Assembly: GCF_003260195.1 (NCBI RefSeq)
Contig: NZ_QEIH01000004.1
Span: 470,223-534,222 of the forward strand
Length of the DNA: 64,000 nt
From: Lutibacter citreus
GTDB lineage: Bacteria; Bacteroidota; Bacteroidia; Flavobacteriales; Flavobacteriaceae
Direction: 5' to 3'
Shown: positions 26,401 to 35,571 of the stretch, piece by piece
Position numbering within the stretch: the first letter of the stretch is position 1
Layout: each line of letters opens with the position of its first letter
Program-made: the position numbers and the translations under genes
Notes under the pieces: model-generated
Database searches by the model: none
What the model saw: only the letters and a program-made list of their open reading frames with translations
What the model was told of the DNA's origin: nothing

Positions 26401-28884
26401 TTACTTGGTTGTTATTGAAATATTTGAACCTTCTAATCCTTTTGAATTAGCTTTAATTGAAATGGATCCTGAATTTTCAGTTGATTTCACAACTAGTAAA
26501 CACATACCGTTAAAAGCGTTTCTATTTGAAGCCTGAAATGATTTTAATGATGTTTGATCACCATTACCAACTGCTGCTAAAACACCTTCTCCTTGAATAT
26601 CAAAGTTTACTAAATTATCAGATAAAGGACACATATTTCCATCTTTATCTTCAATTTTTACTGTTATAAAAGATAAATCATTTCCATCTGCATCAATCTC
26701 ACTTCTATCAGCAACCAAACTAATTTTAGCTGGTTTTCCTGCAGTTTTTATTTCTTTAGTTACAATTTCTTTGCCTTTGTTATATGCAACAACTTTTATA
26801 CTTCCAGGTTGGTAAGGTACGTTCCAAGATAAACGGTATTTAGATTTATACATTCCTTTATCAAATTCATGATATTCTGCAGGAATCATAGTAAAATCTT
26901 TTCCTTTTACTTTTTTACCAAATGATTTTCCGTTAACAAATAATTCAACTTCCTCACAATTTGTATAGGAATAAACAGGGATAGTTTCTCCTTCTTTCCC
27001 TTCCCAATTCCAATGTGGTAATACGTGAACCATTGGTTCTGTAGTCCACTGACTTTGGTACAAGTAATATCTATCTTTTGGAAAACCACATAAATCTACT
27101 GGAGCAAAATATGAAGAACGTGAAGGCCAATCATCATTCCAATATCCGTGTGTTGAATTATCTCTACCTCCATAAGGGGTTGGTTCTCCAATATAATCAA
27201 AACCTGTCCACATAAATTCACCTAAAGATCTTGGCTCTTTTTCTTGCGCATCAAACTCAACATCTGGAGCATATGCCCAAGGTGGTCCAACAATTGCATC
27301 GTAACTTGAAACGTGATTTGTTGAATGTCTCTCAGTAAATTCAATTGGTAAATGATACACACCTCTACTACTTGTTAAAGATGAAGTTTCTGAACCATAT
27401 AAAATCATATCAGGATTTGCTTCTAAAATTTCTTTGTAATTTTCTGGCCAATAGTTCATTCCAACTATATCAACTTCATAAGCTAATTTATTTGTAAATG
27501 GTGCTGGATAATAATTAAACCCAACCGTTGTAGGTCGTGTAATATCTTCATCATGGCAAATATCATTTAATACTTTGGTAATCTTCCAACCATCTTTTTT
27601 ACTTTGCTCTAAAATTTCGTTACCAATACTCCACATTATAACCGATGGATGATTGCGATCACGTTTAATCATATCACGTAAATCACGTTCGTGCCATTTA
27701 TCAAAAAACTTATTGTAACCGTTTTTCACTTTCCCTATTTTCCACTCATCAAAAGCTTCAACAATTACTACAATTCCTAATTCATCACAAGCTTTTAATA
27801 TTTCTGGTGAAGGTGGATTATGACTTGTACGTAAAGCATTCACTCCCATACTTTGCATAATTTGCATCTGGCGTTGTTTTGCTCTAAAGTTAATAGCCGT
27901 ACCCAATGGCCCTTGATCGTGATGCATACAAACACCATTCAATTCAACAGCATTTCCATTTAATAAAAACCCTTTGTCTTTATCAAACTCAATGGTTCTA
28001 ATTCCAAATTTAGTTTCGTATTCATCAACAACTTTATTATCTACAACAACTTTGCTAATTGCAGTATATAAAACAGGATTTTTAATACCCCATAAGTTTG
28101 GATTTTCAACGCTTAAGGAAACGTTTATTTTTTCTTCGGACTTTGAATTAACTGTAATTTCTGAAGATTTTTCAACTACTACAACTCCTTCAGCATTTAA
28201 AACACTTGTTTGTAATTGTGCTTTTGAAACTGAAGTTCCGGCATTTTTAATTTTAGTTTCAATACTAACTTCAGCAGATTTTGAAGTTACTTTAGGTGTT
28301 GTAATATAAGTTCCGTATTGTGGAATATGTACTGAATTATTCATTTTTAAACGAACATTTCTATAAATACCAGCTCCAGAATACCAACGCGCAGCCAAAT
28401 CTTCAGGAGACAATTGAACTGCTATTACATTATCTTCACCAAATTTAATATACTTTGTTAAATCTAATTCAAAACCAATATAACCATAAGGTCTTTCGCC
28501 AACATATTCTCCATTCAACCAAACTTTAGCATTATTCATAGCGCCATCAAATTCAATAGAAATTTGTTTTTGACTAAATTTATTATCTACAGTAAAATGT
28601 TTTCTGTACCAAGCAATACCGTGTACTGGTAAACCTCCAGTTCTAGCATTGTATTTTTTATCAAAAGGGCCTTCAATTGCCCAATCATGTGGTAAGTTTA
28701 ATTTTCTCCAACCAGCATCATCAAAAACTATGTTTTTTGCTTCTTCAGGAGCTTCCTTTTGAAACAACCAATCTTTGTTGAAATTTTGATCTTCAACCGA
28801 ATTAATTTCCTTCGAATCGCAGGAATTAAAAACAACAACAAAAACCAGCATAAAAAGCAGGTTATACAATTTTAGTAAATTCAT
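26401..28884 (-). CDS. GH2 beta-galactosidase-type lipoprotein with DUF4982 and C5 domains
   Basis: An 827-residue GH2 enzyme with lipoprotein signal VVVFNSCDS (Cys22). The jelly-roll (NLPHDWAIEGPF, KVWLNGEYVGERPYGY) leads through an Ig-like domain to the TIM barrel. SIGNEILEQ gives acid/base Glu423 and LYGSETSS gives nucleophile Glu499. A DUF4982-like module (VYSYTNCEEVELFVNGKS) and a GH2 C-terminal domain 5 (DADGNDLSFITVKIEDKDG) follow. This architecture is common in exo-beta-galactosidases of marine galactan loci. It is the first gene of the operon running to 18494 and is divergent from the secreted FAD oxidoreductase, with 179 bases between the start codons. Confidence 0.9.
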   Translation of the reverse strand: MNLLKLYNLLFMLVFVVVFNSCDSKEINSVEDQNFNKDWLFQKEAPEEAKNIVFDDAGWRKLNLPHDWAIEGPFDKKYNARTGGLPVHGIAWYRKHFTVDNKFSQKQISIEFDGAMNNAKVWLNGEYVGERPYGYIGFELDLTKYIKFGEDNVIAVQLSPEDLAARWYSGAGIYRNVRLKMNNSVHIPQYGTYITTPKVTSKSAEVSIETKIKNAGTSVSKAQLQTSVLNAEGVVVVEKSSEITVNSKSEEKINVSLSVENPNLWGIKNPVLYTAISKVVVDNKVVDEYETKFGIRTIEFDKDKGFLLNGNAVELNGVCMHHDQGPLGTAINFRAKQRQMQIMQSMGVNALRTSHNPPSPEILKACDELGIVVIVEAFDEWKIGKVKNGYNKFFDKWHERDLRDMIKRDRNHPSVIMWSIGNEILEQSKKDGWKITKVLNDICHDEDITRPTTVGFNYYPAPFTNKLAYEVDIVGMNYWPENYKEILEANPDMILYGSETSSLTSSRGVYHLPIEFTERHSTNHVSSYDAIVGPPWAYAPDVEFDAQEKEPRSLGEFMWTGFDYIGEPTPYGGRDNSTHGYWNDDWPSRSSYFAPVDLCGFPKDRYYLYQSQWTTEPMVHVLPHWNWEGKEGETIPVYSYTNCEEVELFVNGKSFGKKVKGKDFTMIPAEYHEFDKGMYKSKYRLSWNVPYQPGSIKVVAYNKGKEIVTKEIKTAGKPAKISLVADRSEIDADGNDLSFITVKIEDKDGNMCPLSDNLVNFDIQGEGVLAAVGNGDQTSLKSFQASNRNAFNGMCLLVVKSTENSGSISIKANSKGLEGSNISITTK

Positions 28885-28981
28885 AATTATATATATTTTT
28901 TGGAAAATGATTAATCAAGGTAAATATAATTTAAACTATTGCTTCTCTCAAAAAATCCATCGGCTATTTTACTCAAAAAAA

Positions 28982-29008
28982 CATATGTTCTACCTTTTAA
29001 AACAATAC
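28982..29008 (+). promoter_or_regulatory. Shared regulatory element, degenerate copy (upstream of FAD oxidoreductase)
   Basis: CATATGTTCTAC, nine bases, then CAATAC. This resembles the reverse complement of the element at 44548-44574 and 49616-49642 (CATATGTAGTAG-N9-CAAATG), with 9 of 12 and 3 of 6 matches. Its gene-proximal edge is 56 bases from the ATG at 29064, the same spacing as at the other two promoters. Confidence 0.55.
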
Positions 29009-29063
29009 ATACATTTTAAACCTTTATTTACCTTAATTTTATGTCATAAAACTTCCTTATAAA

Positions 29064-30866
29064 ATGACAGAAAAAAACAAATGTCTTAAACCTATAATTA
29101 CTCTTCTCAGTATTTTACTTTTTGGCTTTCAATTATACTCTCAAGAATTTCTTATTGAAACAGAAAACTTTTCTAACAAAGGAGGTTGGGTAGTAGACCC
29201 TCAATTTGTAGAACAAATGGGGTCTCCTTATTTAATGGCCCACGGTATTGGAAAACCTGTTAAAAATGCTAAAACAATTATAAAAATTAAGGAAAAAGGA
29301 AATTATCATTTATGGGTTAGAACTATAAATTGGGCTCCTGGAAACTGGGAAGCTCCTGGTAAATTTAAATTAAAAATTGAAAAAAAAACGTTTCCTAAAG
29401 TTTTAGGAACTAACAAAAACTGGAACTGGGAATATGTTGGTCAGTATAATTTTAACAAAAAAGAAGCCCAAATTGAACTTCTAGATTTAACAGGTTTCAA
29501 CGGAAGATGCGATGCTATTTATTTTTCAACGAAAAATATTGCTCCGCCTAATAAAAAAAATGAATTAAAAAAGTGGAGAAATAAAATGCTTCAACAAACA
29601 AAATCGCCTAATAAAACTGAAAATTTCGATTTAGTTATTGTTGGAGGTGGAATTGCTGGTTGCGCTGCAGCAATTAGTGCTGCAGAAAAAGGCTTAAAGG
29701 TTGCCTTAATTCATGACAGACCAGTTTTGGGAGGTAATGCAAGTGGTGAAATTAGAGTACACACCGAAGGCATTTATGGTTATTTTGAACGTATTCTTAA
29801 AATGATTGATACAGATCATTACCCAAATGGATCACCTGAAGCATATGACGATGATGAAAAGCGAATGAAAAATATGATATCCTATAAAAACATTCACCTT
29901 TACCTTAATTGGAGAGCTTATGATGCGGTATCTATAAATAATACCGTTCAATATGTAGATGCAAAGCATACAAGTACCTCTGAAAGAATAAGATTTAAAG
30001 CGCCTTTATTTGTTGATTCTACTGGTGATGGCTGGATTGGTTTTTGGACAGGAGCCAAATTTATGTATGGTCGTGAAAGCAAATCTACTTTTAATGAAGG
30101 CTGGGAAACTCACGGTGAATTGTGGAGTCCTGAAAAAGCAGATAATTTTGTGATGGGTTCTTCTGTTTTATGGAGAAGTAAAAAACTTGAAACGGTAACT
30201 TCCTTTCCTAAAGTTCCTTGGGCAATTGAAGTTGCTAAAGACTATGCGGCTGTAAACGGAGAATGGCAATGGGAATTTTCTAGAAATGATTTAAGTCAAA
30301 TAGATGATGCTGAACAAATAAGAGATCATATGCTAAAAGCTATTTTTGGTTCATTTTATAATGAAAAACAAAAAATAGGTAATGAAAAACTAGCCTTAAA
30401 ATGGGTAAGTTCTTTAGTTGGTAAAAGAGAATCTAGAAGACTTATTGGAGATTATATTTACACATTAAATGATGTGAAAAATCAGGTGGATTTTAAAGAT
30501 GCCGTTGTATTAGAAAAAAGATCTGTTGATGTTCACTACCAACAAAACTTAAACAACCCTGAAAAACCTAATTTCCTTTCTGAAGCCTTGTTCTTTAGAA
30601 CCTCTGGTTATAAACTACCTTACAGATCTTTATACTCAAAAAATATTAATAATTTATTTATGGCCGGTAGAGATTTTAGCTGTTCACACATTGGCCTTGG
30701 AGGGCCTAGAGTTATGCTTACAACAGGCCAAATGGGGGCTGCTGTTGGCTATGCAGCCTCTATATGCAAGAAATATAAAACAACACCTAGAGCCGTTTAT
30801 CAAAAACATTTAAATGAATATATGAAGCTAGTTCTTTCTTCTTCTAATCAATCTCAAAACAATTAA
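29064..30866 (+). CDS. Secreted FAD-dependent oxidoreductase with N-terminal beta-sandwich
   Basis: A 600-residue protein with an N-terminal signal (hydrophobic ITLLSILLFGF, cleavage near LYSQ). Residues about 28-155 are a beta-sandwich that may bind carbohydrate (FLIETENFSNKGGWVVDP, GNYHLWVRTINW, DAIYFSTKN). The FAD domain follows: DLVIVGGGIAGCAAAIS (GGGIAG at 194-199), VLGGNASGEIRVHTEG, LFVDSTGDGWIGF, RESRRLIGDY and NLFMAGRDFSCSHIGLGGPRV. It belongs to the same family as 7146-9419 but is exported. It is the first gene of a long plus-strand operon, 6 bases before an FMN-binding-like protein that could be its electron partner. Oxidation of a saccharide outside the cytoplasm is an inference; the substrate is unknown. 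Confidence 0.8.
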   Translation: MTEKNKCLKPIITLLSILLFGFQLYSQEFLIETENFSNKGGWVVDPQFVEQMGSPYLMAHGIGKPVKNAKTIIKIKEKGNYHLWVRTINWAPGNWEAPGKFKLKIEKKTFPKVLGTNKNWNWEYVGQYNFNKKEAQIELLDLTGFNGRCDAIYFSTKNIAPPNKKNELKKWRNKMLQQTKSPNKTENFDLVIVGGGIAGCAAAISAAEKGLKVALIHDRPVLGGNASGEIRVHTEGIYGYFERILKMIDTDHYPNGSPEAYDDDEKRMKNMISYKNIHLYLNWRAYDAVSINNTVQYVDAKHTSTSERIRFKAPLFVDSTGDGWIGFWTGAKFMYGRESKSTFNEGWETHGELWSPEKADNFVMGSSVLWRSKKLETVTSFPKVPWAIEVAKDYAAVNGEWQWEFSRNDLSQIDDAEQIRDHMLKAIFGSFYNEKQKIGNEKLALKWVSSLVGKRESRRLIGDYIYTLNDVKNQVDFKDAVVLEKRSVDVHYQQNLNNPEKPNFLSEALFFRTSGYKLPYRSLYSKNINNLFMAGRDFSCSHIGLGGPRVMLTTGQMGAAVGYAASICKKYKTTPRAVYQKHLNEYMKLVLSSSNQSQNN

Positions 30867-30872
30867 TTATTT

Positions 30873-31718
30873 ATGAAAAATACCATTTTAAAACTATCTG
30901 TGATTTTTATAATAATTATTGGAATATTTTCTTCATTTAAAAATAAACCCAACCCTAATTGCTCTAAAATATTAGAGCTTCCTAGTTTAGATGGCGTTTT
31001 TATTAATGATGTTTATTTCTGCGAAACTGAAACAGAAGGTGCTTATTATTATAGTAAAATAGAAACTAGTGTTTGTAGTGATACTTTATGCCGAATTGTG
31101 AATTTAAAAGTATACTGGGATTTGGCAGGGAATTTAAAAAAATTCGATACAATTCCAGGAAAACAACTCACCAAAAATGACCATATTAATTTTACAAGTG
31201 AAGATTACAGTAAACTTTTAAAAACACTAAAAGACAATTATTCTGTAATTGGAAAAAAGCATGTTGGGGCATTTATTGAAAAAGATAAATTTAGAAAATC
31301 AGATAAAATTGACGGAGTTTCTGGAGCTACTAAACGGACTATTAAAGAAGAAGCTGTAGAAGGTGCTTTATACTCAACTCATACACTTTGGAAATTAATT
31401 AATGGAACTATTAAAAAGCAATTAAAAGAATATACAAATTCTAATTACTCTGAGAAATTTAAATTACAACTGTTAAATTCAGAAAATGGAAACACCAATT
31501 TGTTTGCTTTACAAAAACTTAAAGATGATGATTATGTTGAACAATTTGATTTAATTTTAAAAATCATGAAAAAGAAACATAGCTTGGTGAATTTTTATAT
31601 TTCAAAAGCATTGCCTCAATCCATTTTTAAGGATGAAATTTCAAAACAAAAATTAAAAAATGTTTGGAGCTTTTTAGATGAAAACTCAAAATCTGTACTA
31701 ATAGAAAATTTAAATTGA
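30873..31718 (+). CDS. Exported FMN-binding-domain-like protein
   Basis: A 281-residue protein with an N-terminal export signal or anchor (LSVIFIIIIGIFSSF). Its landmark is D-G-V-S-G-A-T at 147-153, the pattern D-x-x-S/T-G-A-T/S used by FMN_bind (RnfG/NqrC-type) domains, where ApbE attaches FMN to the final Thr (Thr153). Upstream strands (CRIVNLKVYWDLAGNLKKFD) fit such a domain. Four Cys residues (30, 50, 68, 73) precede it. The last 90 residues are helical and unassigned. The position 6 bases behind the secreted FAD oxidoreductase gene suggests a redox pair outside the cytoplasm. No ApbE gene is in the window. The assignment rests on a short motif plus context. Confidence 0.55.
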   Translation: MKNTILKLSVIFIIIIGIFSSFKNKPNPNCSKILELPSLDGVFINDVYFCETETEGAYYYSKIETSVCSDTLCRIVNLKVYWDLAGNLKKFDTIPGKQLTKNDHINFTSEDYSKLLKTLKDNYSVIGKKHVGAFIEKDKFRKSDKIDGVSGATKRTIKEEAVEGALYSTHTLWKLINGTIKKQLKEYTNSNYSEKFKLQLLNSENGNTNLFALQKLKDDDYVEQFDLILKIMKKKHSLVNFYISKALPQSIFKDEISKQKLKNVWSFLDENSKSVLIENLN

Positions 31719-31862
31719 TAAATATCTTTTTACTAGTTCAATGAGAATTCAACCTAGAATTAAAAAATATAAGTAACATATAATTTAATAGTTACCATTA
31801 TAATTTAATTACAATTTAAACAGTGTTTTAAACCTTATTTTTATGGTGAATAAATTAAAAAA

Positions 31863-32102
31863 ATGAAAACGGTTAACATCCCTTTTTTCTTATTCATAAA
31901 TGTACTATTTAAAGTTCCTGCTTTTTTCAGGAATAAAAAGATTTTGCAACAAGTTGAAGATAAACTATCCTCTTTTAAAATAACCTTAAATAAATTTTCA
32001 ATCATCAAAAAAGAACAAGACTCTAACAAAAGTATAAACTCTAATAAAATTGAAAATACGGTTGTTAATTTACGCTCTTATTATAAACTTAAAGTAACAT
32101 GA
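31863..32102 (+). CDS. Small ORF of unknown function
   Basis: A 79-codon frame, Lys-rich with a short hydrophobic start (VNIPFFLFINVLF). Its stop overlaps the next start as ATGA (32099-32102), an arrangement typical of coupled genes. It resembles nothing I recognise. It occupies most of a 380-base gap (31719-32098) in which nothing else is seen except an opposite-strand frame that I regard as chance. It could be a real small membrane-associated protein or only a leader. Confidence 0.4.
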   Translation: MKTVNIPFFLFINVLFKVPAFFRNKKILQQVEDKLSSFKITLNKFSIIKKEQDSNKSINSNKIENTVVNLRSYYKLKVT

Positions 32103-33397
32103 AATTAATATTTAAAATTTTACTAAGTGTATTTGTTATTTCTTGCACAACAAATACAGAAAAAAAAACCAGTCCAAATGAACAAAAGGCATTCCCTCTT
32201 TATCTAAAAAATTTAGAACCAGACCGCGAGTTAAGTTCTGCAATGAAAAGAAGTTTTGAGCATTATGAGGCTCCAAGAATTTTGGATAATGAGTTGTATA
32301 CTAACTTTAGATATACCGAATTAAAAGGTTTTGATTACAACAATGGTGATGGAACTATAACTAGACGTGACCCTTCAAAAGTAATTTTTGAAAATGGAAA
32401 ATATTATGTTTGGTACACACATAGAAACACCGCTACAAAACCACAAGGATACCCCAAATGTAACGATACTATTCCTTCAGCGGATTGGGATTTATGTGAA
32501 ATTTGGTACGCAACTAGTAAAGATGGATTTACTTGGGAAGAACAAGGCTTGGCTGTTCCGCGTCCTCCAAAACCAACTCCAGGACATAGATCGGTTGCAA
32601 CTACAGATATTTTAAAATGGAAAGGGAAATTTTTCTTATACTATCAAGCTTTTAGTGTTCCTAGCGGAAAGCCTTCAGATGGAGGTGGTTCTGACGCTTG
32701 CCCAGTTGCTATGTCTTATTCAGATTCACCTGATGGTCCTTGGACTTCGTTAAATGAAGTTGTAATTCCGTTTGGAGCAAAAAATGAATGGGATCACAGA
32801 GTTATCCACGATCCATTTCCATTAGTACATAATGGAAAAATTTATATTTATTATAAATCTGGATTAGGTGAGCGTGATGCAAACGGAAAACATTGGGATT
32901 GTTGGGGAATTGCAACGGCAGATTCTCCTGAAGGCCCATTTACAAAACACCCTTTAAACCCAATAATTAATTCAGGTCACGAAACCTTTTTATTTCCTTT
33001 TAAAGAAGGTGTTGCTGCAGTAGTTGGAACTGATGGAATAGAACATTTCACCATTCAATACGCTAAAGATTGGGTAAATTTTGAAGTAGCTTCAACCACT
33101 AAACTATTACCTACTGCTGGTGGTCCTTATTCTCCAGATGCTTTTAATGATAGTAAAAATGCAGATGGAATAACTTGGGGCTTATCTCATTTTATAAATG
33201 CAGGAAATGATTGGAATAAAATGTATTCTAAATTAGGTCGTTTTGATTGTGATTTAAGTCAGAAAACAAACGATCCAAGTTTAAAAAGATCAAATGTTTT
33301 ATTACCAAATGATTTATTTTTTAAATATGGTTTAAGCAAAAAACAACGTGAACGCATTTCAAAAGAAAATGAAGCTCTTTTAAACGAAAACAAATAG
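32099..33397 (+). CDS. GH117-like alpha-1,3-(3,6-anhydro)-L-galactosidase candidate
   Basis: A 432-residue lipoprotein (signal ending VFVISCT, Cys16). After an N-terminal helical arm with SSAMKRS comes a five-bladed beta-propeller: TRRDPSKVIFENGKYYVWYT (Asp91), DWDLCEIWYATSKDGFTWEEQ, ATTDILKWKGKFFLYY, VIHDPFPLVHNGKIYIYYKS and NSGHETFLFP (His294). GH117 enzymes use an Asp base close to residue 90 and a His acid close to residue 300 and release 3,6-anhydro-L-galactose from neoagaro-oligosaccharides; positions and wording here agree. It directly precedes the GH3 gene with no intergenic base. This is a main reason for proposing agar or porphyran as substrate. A GH43 relative of different specificity is the alternative. 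Confidence 0.75.
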   Translation: MKLIFKILLSVFVISCTTNTEKKTSPNEQKAFPLYLKNLEPDRELSSAMKRSFEHYEAPRILDNELYTNFRYTELKGFDYNNGDGTITRRDPSKVIFENGKYYVWYTHRNTATKPQGYPKCNDTIPSADWDLCEIWYATSKDGFTWEEQGLAVPRPPKPTPGHRSVATTDILKWKGKFFLYYQAFSVPSGKPSDGGGSDACPVAMSYSDSPDGPWTSLNEVVIPFGAKNEWDHRVIHDPFPLVHNGKIYIYYKSGLGERDANGKHWDCWGIATADSPEGPFTKHPLNPIINSGHETFLFPFKEGVAAVVGTDGIEHFTIQYAKDWVNFEVASTTKLLPTAGGPYSPDAFNDSKNADGITWGLSHFINAGNDWNKMYSKLGRFDCDLSQKTNDPSLKRSNVLLPNDLFFKYGLSKKQRERISKENEALLNENK

Positions 33398-35536
33398 ATG
33401 AAGAACTTTCAAAAAAGCCTGACTTTAATTTTATTTATTAGTTTATTCGCTTGTAAAAACTCAACTGAATTAGTAAATAACTCAAAAAAAGACGTTGCTA
33501 TTTATACTAAAATTGATAGTATTCTTAGCCAAATGACTTTTCAGCAAAAAATTGGTCAATTGCAACAAAGAGTTATTAAAAAAATTGATGATAGCTTAAA
33601 AAATGAAATTAGAAACGGTGATGTAGGTTCTATTTTAGTGAATTTAAAACTTATTACCGATGCGTCAGTAAGAAACAAACTTCAAAAAATAGCTATTGAA
33701 GAATCTGAACTTGGAATCCCAATTATTTTTGGGCAAGATGTAATTCACGGTTACAAAACTATGTTTCCTATAAGTTTGGCACAATCGTGCTCTTGGGATA
33801 CTTTAAAGGTAAAAAAAGCAGCTTCAATTGCCGCTAAGGAAGCTACAACATTAGGTATAGATTGGACTTTCGCTCCAATGATTGATGTTTCAAGGGATCC
33901 GAGATGGGGTAGAATTGCAGAATGTTACGGAGAAGATACTTTTTTGAATACTCAATTTGGTATTGCTGCCGTTAAAGGTTTTCAGGGTGAAGATGTTTCT
34001 CAACCAGACAAACTAGTTTCTTGTTTAAAACATTATGTTGGTTATGGTGCCTCAATGGGAGGTAGAGATTATCAGTATACTGAAATTTCTAAAAGAAGCT
34101 TACACGAAACTTATTTACCACCTTTTGAAGCTTGTGTAAACACCGGTGTTTTAACTGTTATGAGTTCTTTTAATGATATTAGTGGAGTTCCAGCAAGTGC
34201 TAATAAAGAAACTTTAAGAAATATTTTAAAAGATAAATGGCAGTTTCCTGGTTTTGTAATTAGCGATTGGGATGCTGTTGAACAATTAATTTATCACGGT
34301 TATGCTACTGACTCTATAGATGCAGCTTACAAAGCTCTAAACGCTGGAATTGATATTGAAATGAAAAGCAATACGTTTAAAAAAATGTTAGAAGAAAAAA
34401 TAGCTATTAATGTTTTAAACGACGCCGTTAAAAGAGTTTTATATGTAAAGTTAAAAAAAGGACTATTTAAAACTCCTTATGTTGATGAAAACAGAAGTAA
34501 AACGGATTTACTTACAAAAGAACATAGATTATTGGCTAGAAAATTAGCAAGTGAAACAATGGTTTTACTAGAAAATAAAAATAGTATTTTACCCATTAAA
34601 AACAAGCCTTTAAAAATCTCTGTTGTTGGTCCATTTTCTAAGGAGAAAAATTTATCTGGTTGGTGGAGATCAAACGGGAATAAAGATGATTTGGTTGTTC
34701 CTTTTGAAGGGCTTTTAAAGAACGCTCCAAATAACATTAAGATTATTGATAAGGTAAATTCTTCAACCGATATTATTATAGCCTGTGTTGGTGAGGAATA
34801 CAGTATGTTTGGCGAAAATAATAGTAGATCTAGTATTGAATTACCAAATAAACAAAGTGAATATATTAGTTCTTTAAAAAAATATAACAAACCAATTATA
34901 ACTGTTGTATTTAATGGAAGACCTTTAAATTTAACTTCTGAAAAAGAAAACTCCAACGCTTTATTAATAGCTTGGCATCCTGGAACTGAAGCTGGGAATG
35001 CATTAGCTGATGTTTTATTTGGGAATGTGAATCCTTCTGCAAAATTAACAACTAGTTTTCCAGCGGCTACAGGTCATATTCCTGTTTATTACAATCATAG
35101 AAATAGCGGAAGACCAAAATACAATTCATATAAAAAAGAGTCTACCGCTCCACTCTACCCATTTGGGTTCGGTTTGAGTTATTCAACTTTTAAATATGAT
35201 AACATTAAAATATCTTCTAAAGATATTTTAGAAAATGACTCTATTACTATTTCAGCCGAAATAACAAACATTAGTAATATTGAAGGTACAGAAATTGCTC
35301 AATTATATGTTCAAGATTTAGTTGGCTCAACCACAAGACCTATAAAAGAATTAAAAGGTTTTAAAAAATTGAAGCTGAAAGAAAACGAAACTAAAACGGT
35401 GAATTTCACAATCTCAACTTCTGATTTAACTGTTTTAAATGAAAACATGAAGCCTATAGTAGAGAAAGGCAGATTTAAAGTTTGGATTGGTCCAAATTCT
35501 AACAACGGTTTAGAAGAAACATTCAATATCAAATAA
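33398..35536 (+). CDS. GH3 family beta-glycosidase lipoprotein
   Basis: A 712-residue GH3 enzyme with lipoprotein signal SLFACKN (Cys19). The barrel contains GIPIIFGQDVIHGY, FAPMIDVSRDPRWGRIAECYGED, KHYVGYG and the nucleophile segment GFVISDWDAVEQL (Asp290). The second domain contains KISVVGPFSKEKN, CVGEEYSMFGENNSRS and IAWHPGTEAGNALADVLFG, and the FnIII-like C-terminus begins at YPFGFGLSYSTF. It is a typical three-domain beta-glucosidase-like enzyme and is less than one-half identical by eye to the cassette GH3 at 13574-15928. It starts on the base after the GH117-like gene's stop, so translation is probably coupled. The substrate could be a beta-galactoside or beta-glucoside or beta-xyloside end. 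Confidence 0.9.
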   Translation: MKNFQKSLTLILFISLFACKNSTELVNNSKKDVAIYTKIDSILSQMTFQQKIGQLQQRVIKKIDDSLKNEIRNGDVGSILVNLKLITDASVRNKLQKIAIEESELGIPIIFGQDVIHGYKTMFPISLAQSCSWDTLKVKKAASIAAKEATTLGIDWTFAPMIDVSRDPRWGRIAECYGEDTFLNTQFGIAAVKGFQGEDVSQPDKLVSCLKHYVGYGASMGGRDYQYTEISKRSLHETYLPPFEACVNTGVLTVMSSFNDISGVPASANKETLRNILKDKWQFPGFVISDWDAVEQLIYHGYATDSIDAAYKALNAGIDIEMKSNTFKKMLEEKIAINVLNDAVKRVLYVKLKKGLFKTPYVDENRSKTDLLTKEHRLLARKLASETMVLLENKNSILPIKNKPLKISVVGPFSKEKNLSGWWRSNGNKDDLVVPFEGLLKNAPNNIKIIDKVNSSTDIIIACVGEEYSMFGENNSRSSIELPNKQSEYISSLKKYNKPIITVVFNGRPLNLTSEKENSNALLIAWHPGTEAGNALADVLFGNVNPSAKLTTSFPAATGHIPVYYNHRNSGRPKYNSYKKESTAPLYPFGFGLSYSTFKYDNIKISSKDILENDSITISAEITNISNIEGTEIAQLYVQDLVGSTTRPIKELKGFKKLKLKENETKTVNFTISTSDLTVLNENMKPIVEKGRFKVWIGPNSNNGLEETFNIK

Positions 35537-35571
35537 ATTCATAAAATGAATAAGTTTAAAGTTTTCACCTC

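Noticed and set aside
31841..32029. Opposite-strand frame of 62 codons in the FMN-binding/GH117 gap
   Set aside because: No recognisable motif, overlaps the more plausible plus-strand small ORF, and runs against the operon.
34477..34956. 159-codon frame on the minus strand inside the GH3 gene
   Set aside because: It is the shadow of a conserved GH3 reading frame. Long antisense frames arise easily in such AT-rich coding DNA.
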